Shown: positions 38,006-48,867, numbered from the stretch's first letter. The stretch: DNA of 64,000 nt from Candidatus Polarisedimenticolia bacterium (GCA_036004685.1 DASYRE010000032.1:62001-126000); one strand, 5' to 3'. Numbers and translations: made by a program. The notes: a model not told the origin generated them from the sequence alone.

Positions 38006-39077
38006 CACCCTCCGCCCCGGCCCACGCCAACATCTCCTCGCACGCCCGCTCGACGGTCTCCTCGGAAATGTCCTCCAGGCAGAAAGGCTTGCCGGACGAG
38101 GCCGGGATGCACTCCTCGAAGAACTTCTGGCGGCAAGGAGAGCAAGGATAGTTCTCGTAGAGCACCCGGAAGCTCCGATCGTCGGTGTAGGGGCCGGTCC
38201 TCGACGGATGCCCGGGACCGAACACGGCGACGACAGGAATTCGTAACGCCACCGCGACGTGCATCGGGCCGCTGTCGTTGCAGACGAGAAGGTGGCAGCG
38301 TTCCAGGACCGCGGCCATCTCCTTGATCGTCTGGCCTTGGGGAGGAAGGATCGCATGGGAGCCGACCCTTCTCGACATCGAGTCGAGCGTGGGGCGATCT
38401 CCGTCCCCTCCGAGAAGAAACACTTTCGCGCCGTGACGTCGGGCCATTTTCGCGGCGACGGCGGCGAAGCGCTCGGCATGCCACGCTCGGGGAGGCTTCG
38501 AGGCGCCCGGATGAAACGCAACGCGCAGGACTGGACCGTGGCTGCCGGTGGCGCGCAGGAACCGGCTTGCCGCGTCCCGCGAGGTCTGATCGAGGTGGAA
38601 GCTCAGCCGCCGGTCGGACGTGTCGCACCCCAAAGCGCCGGCGATGCGAAGAAAATGCTCGACGTGATGCCCTTCGTCCGGCTCGTCGAGCGGGTCGGTG
38701 AGGAGCCATCCACGCCGGTCCGTCCGGAACCCGATCCGGCGAGGAATGCCGGCGACACGGGCAAACAGCGCGGCCTCGAACGCCTTCTGGAAGAGGACGG
38801 CCAAATCGAACCGCTCCCGTTTGAGCTCCCGGATCAGGTGCAGGCGTCCCCGCAGGCCGCCGTGAGATCCCGGCCGGGAGTATTCCAGCAGCCGGTCGCA
38901 ATAGGGACTTCCCTTGAGGGCATCCAGGACCCAGGGCTTGGCGAGCAGGGTGATTTCGGCGTCCGGAAAGCGCTTCCGGAGAGCGCGCATCGAGGGCGTG
39001 ATCATCACGACGTCACCGATCCAGTTGTTGACCCGGACCAGAATCTTGCGGATCGACACGACGGGGGGCGGAGTCAT
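37965..39077 (-). CDS. ADP-heptose:LPS heptosyltransferase II-like (GT9)
   Basis: 370 residues, GT-B glycosyltransferase adding heptose to the LPS inner core. Seen: RVNNWIGDVVMITPSMRALRKRFP, FHPGASKPPRAW and VCNDSGPMHVAVALRIPVVAVFG. A cysteine cluster CSPCRQKFFEEC lies near residues 320-331, as in WaaF. Its start overlaps the end of the second GT9 gene by 4 bases, so both are co-transcribed. Confidence 0.9.
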   Translation of the reverse strand: MTPPPVVSIRKILVRVNNWIGDVVMITPSMRALRKRFPDAEITLLAKPWVLDALKGSPYCDRLLEYSRPGSHGGLRGRLHLIRELKRERFDLAVLFQKAFEAALFARVAGIPRRIGFRTDRRGWLLTDPLDEPDEGHHVEHFLRIAGALGCDTSDRRLSFHLDQTSRDAASRFLRATGSHGPVLRVAFHPGASKPPRAWHAERFAAVAAKMARRHGAKVFLLGGDGDRPTLDSMSRRVGSHAILPPQGQTIKEMAAVLERCHLLVCNDSGPMHVAVALRIPVVAVFGPGHPSRTGPYTDDRSFRVLYENYPCSPCRQKFFEECIPASSGKPFCLEDISEETVERACEEMLAWAGAEGVRSDAFFSERTSS

Positions 39078-40165
39078 CTTCCCGGAATCTCGTGGGACGA
39101 AACGAAGCGGCGGGACAGAGCTTCGACGATGGCCGACCGAACGCGGTCAACCGAGATGCGCTGCACGGCCGACGCGTCTCCGCGGCTTGGAAAGGACGTG
39201 GAGGAAATCTCCCAGGCAGGTGCGAGGACCTGATGCCCCTCTCCCAGAGGCCCGTTGATCGAGGGATCCGTCGATCCGAAAAGTGCCACGACCGGGACTC
39301 CCTGGCTCCATGCCAGGTGCATCGGGCCGGTGTCGCCTCCCACGAAGAGCCGGCATCGGGCGATGACCTGACGCATCTCGTCGACGTCCAGGGAAGGCGT
39401 CGGAACGGCCGACGCCCGGGACCGGCTCTGGACGATCTCGATGAGATCCTCCTCCCCGGGGCCCCAAGTCAGGATGGGGAGGCACCCCTCGTGTGCGAGC
39501 GAGGCCGCGATCTGCCCATAGCGCTCCGCCGGCCACTGCTTGTGTCTCTGCCGTCGGCTGGTTCCTGGATGGACCGCGACGAGGGTTCTTCCCGAGAGCG
39601 GGCGAAGGAACTTTTCGACACGCTCCGAAGGGCCGCCGTCCCGATAGGGAAACCTCAAACCGGCCGTCTCGGCGGCCAGAAGCGAGATGAGCTCGAGGTT
39701 CTTGTGGACGCGGTTGAGGCGGGGGGAGGAGGGTTTCACCCGCAAATTGCTGAGGAGAAAGCTCCCTTCCCGCGAGCCGCTTCGATCAAAGCCCAGTCTC
39801 TCCGGAGCCCCCGCGAGGAGCGCGATGGCGGAGCTCTTGGCGGTCCCTTGGAAGTCGACGGAAATACGGGCGCGGAAGGCTCGCAGGCCGGCCCGGAAAT
39901 CTTGAAGTGCGGTGAGGGCTCGCCCAGGGTTTCGGACGATGTCGGCCGGTTTGAGCCGATCCCGAGGAAATACGAAGACCTGATCGAGCCAGGGGCGCAC
40001 GGGCAGAAGAGGCGAGGAAGGGGGCTCGACCACCCACGCGATGCGAGCCCGCGGAGCCGCCTCGCGCAACCGAGCCAGGCAGGGGAGGGTTCGTACGACG
40101 TCGCCCACGGCCCCGAGACGGACCATGAGGATCCCGTCTCCCTCGCGCAGGTTGATTGAATTCAT
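39074..40165 (-). CDS. heptosyltransferase I-like (GT9)
   Basis: 363 residues, first heptosyltransferase-type enzyme of the pair. Seen: MVRLGAVGDVVRTLPCLARLRE, SVDFQGTAKSSAIALLAGAPERLGF, VAVHPGTSRRQRHKQWP and VGGDTGPMHLAWSQGVPVVALFG. I chose the ATG at 40165 because of the strong site GGGAGGAGGAACAGG directly upstream; the frame is open to 40195. A promoter with an extended -10 lies just upstream. Confidence 0.9.
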   Translation of the reverse strand: MNSINLREGDGILMVRLGAVGDVVRTLPCLARLREAAPRARIAWVVEPPSSPLLPVRPWLDQVFVFPRDRLKPADIVRNPGRALTALQDFRAGLRAFRARISVDFQGTAKSSAIALLAGAPERLGFDRSGSREGSFLLSNLRVKPSSPRLNRVHKNLELISLLAAETAGLRFPYRDGGPSERVEKFLRPLSGRTLVAVHPGTSRRQRHKQWPAERYGQIAASLAHEGCLPILTWGPGEEDLIEIVQSRSRASAVPTPSLDVDEMRQVIARCRLFVGGDTGPMHLAWSQGVPVVALFGSTDPSINGPLGEGHQVLAPAWEISSTSFPSRGDASAVQRISVDRVRSAIVEALSRRFVSSHEIPGR

Positions 40166-40193
40166 CCTGTTCCTCCTCCCGGCACCCGAAGTC

Positions 40194-40202
40194 ATTATAG
40201 CA
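40194..40202 (-). promoter_or_regulatory. extended -10 promoter of the heptosyltransferase operon
   Basis: On the minus strand TGCTATAAT, an extended -10, 28 bases before the ATG at 40165. No good -35 hexamer at the normal spacing. Confidence 0.5.
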
Positions 40203-40238
40203 ACCGTGCCAGGCGGGCCGGAGCCCGGAACGCTCTCG

Positions 40239-40267
40239 TTGACACTGGATCATCGCTGTGCTAAAAA
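40239..40267 (+). promoter_or_regulatory. promoter of trm112-like and heptose kinase genes
   Basis: TTGACA (40239-40244), 17 bp, TAAAAA (40262-40267). The ATG at 40274 begins seven bases after the -10, so the transcript is probably leaderless. Confidence 0.6.
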
Positions 40268-40273
40268 CCCTGC

Positions 40274-40462
40274 ATGTCCTTGGATCCGAAGCTTCTGGAG
40301 ATATTGGCCTGTCCCATATGCCACGTCTCCGTCCGGCCGGTGAATGACGGGTCCGGGCTTCTCTGTGAGCAGTGCCGCCGAGTGTACCCCGTTGTGGACG
40401 ACATTCCCGTGATGCTTGTGGAAGAAGCGCGGAACGAGGAATCATCCCGGAAAACCGATTGA
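40274..40462 (+). CDS. Trm112/YcaR-family zinc-ribbon protein
   Basis: 62 residues. Begins LDPKLLEILACPICHVSV and has a second pair CEQC, together a four-Cys zinc ribbon, then YPVVDDIPVMLVEEA, typical of the UPF0434/YcaR group. Bacterial members are often found next to LPS genes and may help methyltransferases, as eukaryotic Trm112 does. The start gives no ribosome binding site because the promoter lies only seven bases upstream. The next gene begins inside its stop (TTGA). Confidence 0.88.
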   Translation: MSLDPKLLEILACPICHVSVRPVNDGSGLLCEQCRRVYPVVDDIPVMLVEEARNEESSRKTD

Positions 40463-41448
40463 CCCCGCCACTGTCGCAAACTCGCCTTCAAGAGCTTTTT
40501 CGCCGGATGCACGACTCCCGGGTCGTGGTCGTGGGGGACTTAATGGTGGACCGCTTTCTCTGGGGCAGCGTGTCGAGAATCTCCCCCGAAGCGCCCGTCC
40601 CGGTCGTGAGGCTTCAATCGGAGAGCGCCAGTCTCGGGGGGGCGGGTAACGTGGCCCGGAACCTGCGCTCTCTCGGCGGCCGGGTCGACTTGATCGGCGT
40701 TCTCGGCCCTGACGCGGCAGGAGCTCAGTTTCGCGATGGCTTGCGCCGCGAAGAGCTTTCGGACAAGGCAATCGTGGATGTTCCGAACCGCGCCAGCACG
40801 GTCAAGACGCGAGTCATCGCGCACCATCAACAGGTGGTCCGGATCGACCGGGAAGCGACGGCGGCCGTTCCCGAGGAGGTGGAGGACCGTTTGACCGAGC
40901 TGGTCCTGAATCGACTTCCGGACGCCCGGGCGCTGCTGATCTCCGATTACGACAAAGGCGCGGTCACTCCGCGGATTCTGGGGCGCATCCTGCCGGCGGC
41001 GACCGGCGGCGGCCTCGTCGTGGCCATCGATCCCAAGCCGGCGAACTACGAGCACTATCGGCCCGCGACCGTCATCACCCCCAACGCTCAAGAAGCGGGA
41101 GTCATGGCGGCCCTCCGGGATCGGGAGGATGCGGGGCTCGAAAAGGCGGGAGAAGCGATACGCAGGCATCTGGACTGCAAAGCGGTTCTGGTCACGCGCG
41201 GAGAAGCAGGGATGACCCTGATTCAGGCGGGCGCCCTCCCTTTGAGGATTCCGGCAAGCGCTCGAGAGGTTTTCGATGTCACCGGAGCCGGCGACACCGT
41301 CATCTCCGCCCTGACTCTGGCCCTGGTCGCCGGAGCCTCTCTCGAAGAGGCTGCTGCTCTCGCGAACGCCGCCGCCGGCTGCGCCGTCGGGAAGCTGGGT
41401 ACCGCAGTCGTTCAGCCCGAGGAAATCCTGCGAGCGTTTCAAGTCTGA
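40459..41448 (+). CDS. D-glycero-beta-D-manno-heptose-7-phosphate kinase (HldE N-domain type)
   Basis: 329 residues, PfkB-family kinase for ADP-heptose synthesis. Seen: VVVGDLMVDRFLWGSVSRISPEAPVPVV, SLGGAGNVARNLRSLGG and the C-terminal signature DVTGAGDTVISALTLAL. No cytidylyltransferase domain follows, so this is the kinase part alone (HldA-like) and the adenylyltransferase must be encoded elsewhere. The start is TTG at 40459, overlapping the trm112-like stop. It supplies the heptose used by the two GT9 enzymes next door. Confidence 0.92.
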   Translation: MTPPLSQTRLQELFRRMHDSRVVVVGDLMVDRFLWGSVSRISPEAPVPVVRLQSESASLGGAGNVARNLRSLGGRVDLIGVLGPDAAGAQFRDGLRREELSDKAIVDVPNRASTVKTRVIAHHQQVVRIDREATAAVPEEVEDRLTELVLNRLPDARALLISDYDKGAVTPRILGRILPAATGGGLVVAIDPKPANYEHYRPATVITPNAQEAGVMAALRDREDAGLEKAGEAIRRHLDCKAVLVTRGEAGMTLIQAGALPLRIPASAREVFDVTGAGDTVISALTLALVAGASLEEAAALANAAAGCAVGKLGTAVVQPEEILRAFQV

Positions 41449-41529
41449 ACCGAGTTTCAGAAGACACTTCGCCCCGCTCCAACTCGCCACCGTGAAGCTA
41501 ACCAATTTAAATACAGCAAAATGTGGTAT

Positions 41530-41575
41530 AGTTGAAGGTGCTGCACGAACGCAGCATCCAAAAAAACTTTCAACT
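41530..41575 (+). repeat. nested inverted repeats upstream of the XRE-TPR gene
   Basis: Outer arms AGTTGAA (41530-41536) and TTCAACT (41569-41575); inner arms TGCTGC (41539-41544) and GCAGCA (41551-41556) with a 6-base loop. They touch the -35 of the XRE-TPR promoter, an ideal position for an autoregulatory operator. The AT-rich bases between are unlike the surroundings. Not a terminator: the following run is A, not T. Confidence 0.55.
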
Positions 41576-41603
41576 TGACGCCCTCGTCCCAGAGTGGTAG
41601 CTT
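41575..41603 (+). promoter_or_regulatory. XRE-TPR gene promoter
   Basis: TTGACG (41575-41580), 17 bp, TAGCTT (41598-41603), 86 bases before the ATG. Confidence 0.55.
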
Positions 41604-41688
41604 CCTTATCAAGAAAGAGTAATTGTTCTCTATCGTTCGATTTTTGAGAGATTTATCCGAAGAAATCTTCCATCTGCAGGAGTCGGGC

Positions 41689-42882
41689 ATGGAAGAACAA
41701 CGAGGCAGCGCCAGGCTCGGGACCTACCTGAAGCGACTCCGAACCGGCTACGGTTTCTCTCTGCGGCGCGTCGAGATCCGCGCGCGGGCCGAAGGGGGCG
41801 AGATCGACAATTCGCAACTTTCCCGCTACGAGAGAGGCCGCTGCTACCCGTCCTTTGACAAGCTCTGCATCCTCGCGAACATCTTCAACGTGTCGGTCCA
41901 GAACTTCTCCGACGTTTTGGAGATGGAGAAGTACGATGCCTACAAGCCCTCCTCCGGCATCAGCTATGAGGACTTGCAGGCGAAAGGGAACACCGAGCTC
42001 GAGGCAGGCAATTTCGGGCGTGCCTACGTCGCGTTCGAGACGGCGCTGCAGAAGGCCGAGTCGACTCTCGGACCCGATCGCGACGACCTTCGCGCCCGGG
42101 CCCGCTATAAGATGGCGTTTTCCCTCTTTCGGCTCGGGAAGATCAACCTCGCCGAAAGCGAGTTGCGCCTGATTCTGCGTGATCATCAGAAGATCTCCCC
42201 GCGGACCCGGTTCCTTTCCCTTCTCATGCTGGCGAACGTGCACGACGAGCGCGGCGACCGTTACATCTCGATGCTCGAAGCGGAGCGTTGCCTCGACCTC
42301 GCGAAGCTCTCGGGTGACAAGGCCGACCAAGCCTATGCGCTTCACGCCATTGGCCGAACTTGCTTCGAGGAGGCCCAGTACGAGCGAGCCGCCGAATTCC
42401 ATTCCCAGGCTCTCGAGATGGCGCGCGAAACGGCGAGCTCCCAGGAAATCGTCCTGCTCCAGGCCAACCTCGGCTACTGCCACGTGATGCTCAATCGCAA
42501 CGAAAAGGGTCTCAAGGAGATTCGCGAGGCGCTGGCGCTGAGCCGGAAGAATGAGCTGCGCCGCGGGACGGCGTACTGCCTGCGGATCCTCGGTCAGGTC
42601 TATTTCAAGGATGCGAAGCTCGGGCGCGCCCGCGAGTATTTCGAAGAGGCCGAGACGGTGGCGCACAGCGGCGACAGCCCCTACACGGACATTCTCTTCC
42701 AGGCCGCCTTCTATCTCTGGGAAATCGCCAAGCAGGAAGGCAATGCCGTCCAGGAAAAAGTCTACTTCGGCCGCCTCAGGCACCTGCGATCTTCGCTGGA
42801 GCGGCACTTTGACGAGGTCGCGCAATTCGACGCCTATATCGACAAGGGAGGGCGCAATGAGCCGCATGCGGCCCGTTCTTAG
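41689..42882 (+). CDS. XRE-family HTH regulator with TPR repeats
   Basis: 397 residues. An N-terminal HTH_XRE domain (about 8-75: LGTYLKRLRTGYGFSLRRVE, SQLSRYERGRCYPSFDKLCI) is followed by about eight TPR-like helix pairs (about 100-390). This is the RRNPP-like layout (PlcR, Rgg, NprR), in which the TPR region binds a peptide or partner and controls DNA binding. The ATG at 41689 has AGGAG six bases upstream; the frame is open to 41623. Its end overlaps the next gene by 26 bases, so they are coupled. A nested inverted repeat at its promoter suggests autoregulation. Confidence 0.85.
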   Translation: MEEQRGSARLGTYLKRLRTGYGFSLRRVEIRARAEGGEIDNSQLSRYERGRCYPSFDKLCILANIFNVSVQNFSDVLEMEKYDAYKPSSGISYEDLQAKGNTELEAGNFGRAYVAFETALQKAESTLGPDRDDLRARARYKMAFSLFRLGKINLAESELRLILRDHQKISPRTRFLSLLMLANVHDERGDRYISMLEAERCLDLAKLSGDKADQAYALHAIGRTCFEEAQYERAAEFHSQALEMARETASSQEIVLLQANLGYCHVMLNRNEKGLKEIREALALSRKNELRRGTAYCLRILGQVYFKDAKLGRAREYFEEAETVAHSGDSPYTDILFQAAFYLWEIAKQEGNAVQEKVYFGRLRHLRSSLERHFDEVAQFDAYIDKGGRNEPHAARS

Positions 42883-43651
42883 CTCCCTCTCCTCGCGGGC
42901 GCTCGGCGCCGCGCTGGCCTTTGTCTTCGGGGCCCTCGCCGCGCCGGCCCTTTTTGCCGAGGTCTCGGTCGTGACCGATGCTCGCGGCAGGTACGTGCGC
43001 ACGGTGGTCGTCAGCGAAATGCAGGGTCCCCGTCGGATGGTATGGAGTCCGATCAGCCCGGATGCTGACCCGTCAAAAATCTTGAATCCCGACGGCGACA
43101 GAATGGGCGACTCGGCTCCGGTGGTCGCGCAGAGGCGGGGAAGCGGTCAGCCCTGGGTCGTCTGGTCCGCCAGCGACGGAGCCGACCAGGAAATCGCCTT
43201 CGCCACCTGGTATCGCGGTCGGTGGCATGGGCCCCTGCTCCTCGATCGAGCCGACAATTCCTTCGACGATCGGGATCCGCAGCTCGCTTTCGATGCGGCC
43301 GGACGTCCGGTGGCCGTTTGGTGGAGAAACGAGCCGATCCCGCAGGTCTATCTGAGCGTTTTCACGAACGGCTCCTGGACGAAACCGCTGGCGGTTTCCG
43401 ACCCGGCGACTTCCAGCCGTTTCCCGTCCCTCCGCATTTCCGGCAGCCAGGCGGTCATCTCCTTCTACACGCATGCGGGCCAATCGGTCATTTTCCAGAG
43501 CCTGACCGCCCTGACGTTGAGCCCCGACGGCAGCGGACCGCTCGACGGTCCGGTTCCTCCGCCCGATTTCCAATATTCTCAATCGGACAACCCTCCGCCC
43601 ACCCCGGGGACCCTTCCCGAGCCGAAGTTCCTGAACCGTACCCAGTACTGA
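42857..43651 (+). CDS. secreted beta-propeller-like protein coupled to the XRE-TPR regulator
   Basis: 264 residues. A signal peptide (SRALGAALAFVFGALAAPALFA) is followed by beta-rich repeats with aromatic, Asp and Gly residues: WVVWSASDGADQEIAFATWY and PVAVWWRNEPIPQVYLSVF, each ending G.W..P. They look like sialidase- or propeller-type blades. The C-terminus is Pro-rich (PVPPPDFQYSQSDNPPPTPG). The ATG at 42857 has GGGAGGG upstream and lies inside the XRE-TPR gene. No catalytic motif recognised; may be a ligand-sensing or surface protein under control of the regulator. It faces the kds operon convergently. Confidence 0.75.
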   Translation: MSRMRPVLSSLSSRALGAALAFVFGALAAPALFAEVSVVTDARGRYVRTVVVSEMQGPRRMVWSPISPDADPSKILNPDGDRMGDSAPVVAQRRGSGQPWVVWSASDGADQEIAFATWYRGRWHGPLLLDRADNSFDDRDPQLAFDAAGRPVAVWWRNEPIPQVYLSVFTNGSWTKPLAVSDPATSSRFPSLRISGSQAVISFYTHAGQSVIFQSLTALTLSPDGSGPLDGPVPPPDFQYSQSDNPPPTPGTLPEPKFLNRTQY

Positions 43652-43667
43652 AGACCCGCCGCCGGAC

Positions 43668-44000
43668 TCAAGAAAACGATGAGTCGGAAGAAGGGGCGGC
43701 CTCTGTCCCCGCCTCCGGCGGCTCCGGAGCGTGACGCAAGGCCTCCATCTCATCCTCGAGCCGGGCTAGGCGCCTCCGGAGCTGGCGATTCTGGATGCGA
43801 ATCCGCACGCCGTCCATGATGCTGATGAGGGACGTGAAAAGAATCCCGGTGAGCAGCGAGAAAACCATGACCACGGCGACCGGGACCTGGGGATAGGCGC
43901 GGAAGAAGAGATTGACGTCGACCGTCCCCGGATTGAGGATGACGAGGAGCAGTACGGCGCCGAAAAACAGGATGCAAAGGAGGGCGATGACGAGGTTCAA
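43668..44000 (-). CDS. LapA-domain (DUF1049) inner-membrane protein
   Basis: 110 residues. Two transmembrane helices (about 4-24 and 39-63), with the LapA-type sequence NPGTVDVNLFF between them, and a coiled cytoplasmic tail (RIQNRQLRRRLARLEDEM). E. coli LapA works with LapB in LPS assembly and LpxC control. Last gene of the kds operon; its start overlaps kdsC by 4 bases, which fits an LPS role. Confidence 0.85.
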   Translation of the reverse strand: MNLVIALLCILFFGAVLLLVILNPGTVDVNLFFRAYPQVPVAVVMVFSLLTGILFTSLISIMDGVRIRIQNRQLRRRLARLEDEMEALRHAPEPPEAGTEAAPSSDSSFS

Positions 44001-44569
44001 GCCCGATTCCCCTCCGGCCGCCCAAGGCTCTTCCGGGTTCCTCTCTGGACCTCCAGGATGAGATCGGCGATCTCGCGCACGGCGCCCTTGCCTCCGGGGG
44101 CGCGGGTGATCAGTTGGGCCTCGCGGAGGACCGCCGGATGCGCGTCGGCCGGCGCGGCCGAAAGTCCGACCCGGCGCATCACAGGCAGATCCACGACGTC
44201 GTCCCCCAGGTAGCAGACCGTCTCGTCTTCGAGACCTCTTCTCCTCAGGATGTCTTCGTAGGCGGCCAGCTTGTCCCGGACTTTAAGGTGAACTTCGTTC
44301 ATACGAAGCTCCCTCGCCCGGCGCCGGACCGCCGGAGAACTCCGCCCGGAGATGACGCCGGTCGAGAGGCCGGCCTCGCGCAGCAGATGAAGGCCGACGC
44401 CGTCCTTGGCGTCGAACGTCCGGCCTTCGCTTCCGCCGTCGACGAACAGAATCCCGCCATCCGTCAGGACGCCGTCCACGTCCATCAGGACCAGACGAAT
44501 CCGCTCCGCCCTCGTCCGGAGGCGGGCGGGAAGTGTTCCGCGGCGGAAAACCGATCGCGAGGAAGGCAT
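43997..44569 (-). CDS. kdsC: Kdo-8-phosphate phosphatase (KdsC, HAD family)
   Basis: 190 residues. Removes phosphate from Kdo-8-P. HAD motif I LMDVDGVLTDG, AKDGVGLHLL and the third-motif acidic region YLGDDVVDLPVM match KdsC, as does ISGRSSPAVRRRARELRM. The N-terminal 25 residues are extra. Four bases after kdsD; overlaps the lapA-like gene. Confidence 0.93.
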   Translation of the reverse strand: MPSSRSVFRRGTLPARLRTRAERIRLVLMDVDGVLTDGGILFVDGGSEGRTFDAKDGVGLHLLREAGLSTGVISGRSSPAVRRRARELRMNEVHLKVRDKLAAYEDILRRRGLEDETVCYLGDDVVDLPVMRRVGLSAAPADAHPAVLREAQLITRAPGGKGAVREIADLILEVQRGTRKSLGRPEGNRA

Positions 44570-44573
44570 CGCG

Positions 44574-45530
44574 TCAAAAAAGCTGGGTGCGCCAGAGATC
44601 GTGGATGTGAATGACCCCCTCCACCTTCTTTTCGGAGTCGACGACCACCAGAGAGGTGATCTTGCGGCTTTCCATCACCTGGAGCGCCTTCGCCGCCGGC
44701 TCGTTCGAGGTGATCGTCATCGGGTTCGGCGTCATGCAATCCGAGGCCTTCCAGGAGAGCAGGTCGGTCCCCTTTTGCAGGAGCCGACGGAGGTCTCCGT
44801 CCGTCACGATTCCGGCCAGGAGCGAGGAGGCGCTCACGACGCAGGTCATCCCCAGGCCCTTTCCGGACATCTCCCGAACGGCTTCGGACATCGGAGCGTC
44901 GGCGGCCACCGCGGGAACCGCCGGGCCGGTGTGCATCAGGTGGCCGACCAGAAGGAGCTCCTTGCCAAGACTTCCTCCCGGATGGAAGGCCCCGAAATCA
45001 CGCGCGGTGAACCCTTTCTTCTCGAGCAGGGCCACGGCGAGCGCGTCCCCCATCGCCAGCGCCGCCGCGGTGCTGCAGGTGGGCACCAATCCCATCGCCC
45101 CCGCTTCGCGGGAGACGCTCACATCCAGGGCGACGACGCTGTGACGGGCCAGCGTGGAGTCCAATCTTCCGGTCAGGGAAAGCAGCGGGACTCCGATTCT
45201 CTTGAGAATCTCGAGAAGACGCACCATTTCCTCGGTTTCTCCGCTCGCCGAGATTCCCAGGACCAGATCCCCGCCCACGACCATTCCGATGTCGCCATGA
45301 ATCGCCTCGGCGGGATGAAGGAACAACGACGGCGTGCCCGTGCTCGCGAGCGTCGCCGATATCTTGGCCCCGATGAGGCCCGACTTGCCCATCCCGCTGA
45401 CGACGATCCGGCCGGTGCATGCCGCCATGGCTTCGACGGCGGCATCGAAGGAGGGACCCAGCCGGGGGATGAGATCCCGGATCGCCTGGGCCTCCGCCTC
45501 CAGGACCCGCCTTCCGGCGTCGCGAATCAT
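44574..45530 (-). CDS. kdsD: arabinose-5-phosphate isomerase (KdsD/KpsF)
   Basis: 318 residues. Interconverts ribulose-5-P and arabinose-5-P, the first Kdo precursor. An SIS domain (about 25-175: GRIVVSGMGKSGLIGAKISA, HPAEAIHGDIGMV, GISASGETEEMV) is followed by two CBS domains (about 195-318). The ATG at 45530 follows GGAGG at 5 bases and overlaps the kdsA stop. Confidence 0.95.
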   Translation of the reverse strand: MIRDAGRRVLEAEAQAIRDLIPRLGPSFDAAVEAMAACTGRIVVSGMGKSGLIGAKISATLASTGTPSLFLHPAEAIHGDIGMVVGGDLVLGISASGETEEMVRLLEILKRIGVPLLSLTGRLDSTLARHSVVALDVSVSREAGAMGLVPTCSTAAALAMGDALAVALLEKKGFTARDFGAFHPGGSLGKELLLVGHLMHTGPAVPAVAADAPMSEAVREMSGKGLGMTCVVSASSLLAGIVTDGDLRRLLQKGTDLLSWKASDCMTPNPMTITSNEPAAKALQVMESRKITSLVVVDSEKKVEGVIHIHDLWRTQLF

Positions 45531-46354
45531 CGAGTCCTCCCAAGCGATTCTCCGATTCTCCGGACCTCGTCCAGAAGGCTCTCGAACTCCCCGAGCGGCA
45601 GCGAGTTCGATCCGTCGGAGAGGGCCTGATCGGGCCGGTCGTGGACCTCCACGAAAAGGGCATCCGCCCCGGAGGCGACCCCGGCCCGGGCCAGGGTCGA
45701 GATGAACGCTCGATCTCCACCCGAGGAGTCGCCCTTCAGTCCGGGCCGCTGGACCGAGTGCGTGGCATCGAACACGACGGGACAGTCGAACGATTTCATG
45801 ATCGGGATGGATCGGAAATCGACCACGAGATTCTGATAGCCGAAAGTCGTGCCGCGCTCGGTGAGAAGAATCTTTCCATTCCCCGACGCCCGGAGTTTCT
45901 CGACGATGTTCGCGGTCTCCCAAGGGGAGAGGAACTGCCCCTTCTTGACGTTGACGGGAAGTCCGGTGGCGGCGGCCGCCAGCAGGAGATCGGTCTGACG
46001 GCACAGGAGAGCCGGGATCTGCAGCACGTCGAGGACGCGGGAAGCCGGCGCCGCCTGCGAGGCTTCATGGATGTCGGAGAGGATGGCGAGTCCCGTCTCC
46101 GTCTTGATCCGGCCCAGGATGCGAAGTCCTTCCGCGAGCCCCGGTCCCCGGTAAGACCGGAGGGACGATCGGTTCGCCTTGTCGAAGGAAGCCTTGAAGA
46201 CGAGCGGAAGTCCCGCCTTCTCCGACGACTCCTTCAAAGCCCCGGCCATGGCGAGGCAGTGCCGCTCGCTCTCGATGACGCAAGGTCCGGCGATAACGGC
46301 GATCCGGCGATTGCCGCCGATGACCACCTGCCCTCCGATTTCAACCTCCGGCAA
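45527..46354 (-). CDS. kdsA: Kdo-8-phosphate synthase
   Basis: 275 residues. Condenses arabinose-5-P with phosphoenolpyruvate. IAGPCVIESERHCL, KASFDKANRSSLRSYRGPGL and NVKKGQFLSPW are diagnostic, as is FDATHSVQRPG. The start is TTG at 46354 with GAGGAG five bases upstream; the open frame into pyrG is not real. 17 bases after pyrG, overlapping kdsD by 4. Confidence 0.96.
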   Translation of the reverse strand: MPEVEIGGQVVIGGNRRIAVIAGPCVIESERHCLAMAGALKESSEKAGLPLVFKASFDKANRSSLRSYRGPGLAEGLRILGRIKTETGLAILSDIHEASQAAPASRVLDVLQIPALLCRQTDLLLAAAATGLPVNVKKGQFLSPWETANIVEKLRASGNGKILLTERGTTFGYQNLVVDFRSIPIMKSFDCPVVFDATHSVQRPGLKGDSSGGDRAFISTLARAGVASGADALFVEVHDRPDQALSDGSNSLPLGEFESLLDEVRRIGESLGRTR

Positions 46355-46371
46355 GGGAGCTCCTCTTCCGA

Positions 46372-48739
<2,368 letters not shown>

Positions 48740-48799
48740 CTGGTCTTCTTTCAGGTCTTCTACCGGGCCTTTTGCGGGGAATCTCGAAACTTTGTGACG

Positions 48800-48815
48800 G
48801 GATATCATGATATCC
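48800..48815. promoter_or_regulatory. 16-bp perfect palindrome over the kds operon -10
   Basis: GGATATCATGATATCC is its own reverse complement. It covers the -10 hexamer of the kdsB promoter (48807-48812), so a dimeric regulator bound here would block transcription. Confidence 0.6.
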
Positions 48816-48836
48816 GAAGAATTCGAGCAGTGTCAA
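48807..48836 (-). promoter_or_regulatory. kdsB-pyrG-kdsA operon promoter
   Basis: On the minus strand, TTGACA (48831-48836), 18 bp, TATCAT (48807-48812). Transcript leader would be about 60 bases. Confidence 0.7.
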
Positions 48837-48867
48837 AGCAATTTCGAGCGCCCGGCCGCGCCGGCGT

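Noticed and set aside
41530-41575. The nested repeat as a terminator
   Set aside because: The run after the inner hairpin is A on the plus strand; no T-tract follows on either strand in the correct direction.
41539-41600. 20-codon ORF (GTG) as a signal peptide gene for the XRE-TPR regulator
   Set aside because: It has no hydrophobic core or proper ribosome binding site and contains the promoter of the next gene.
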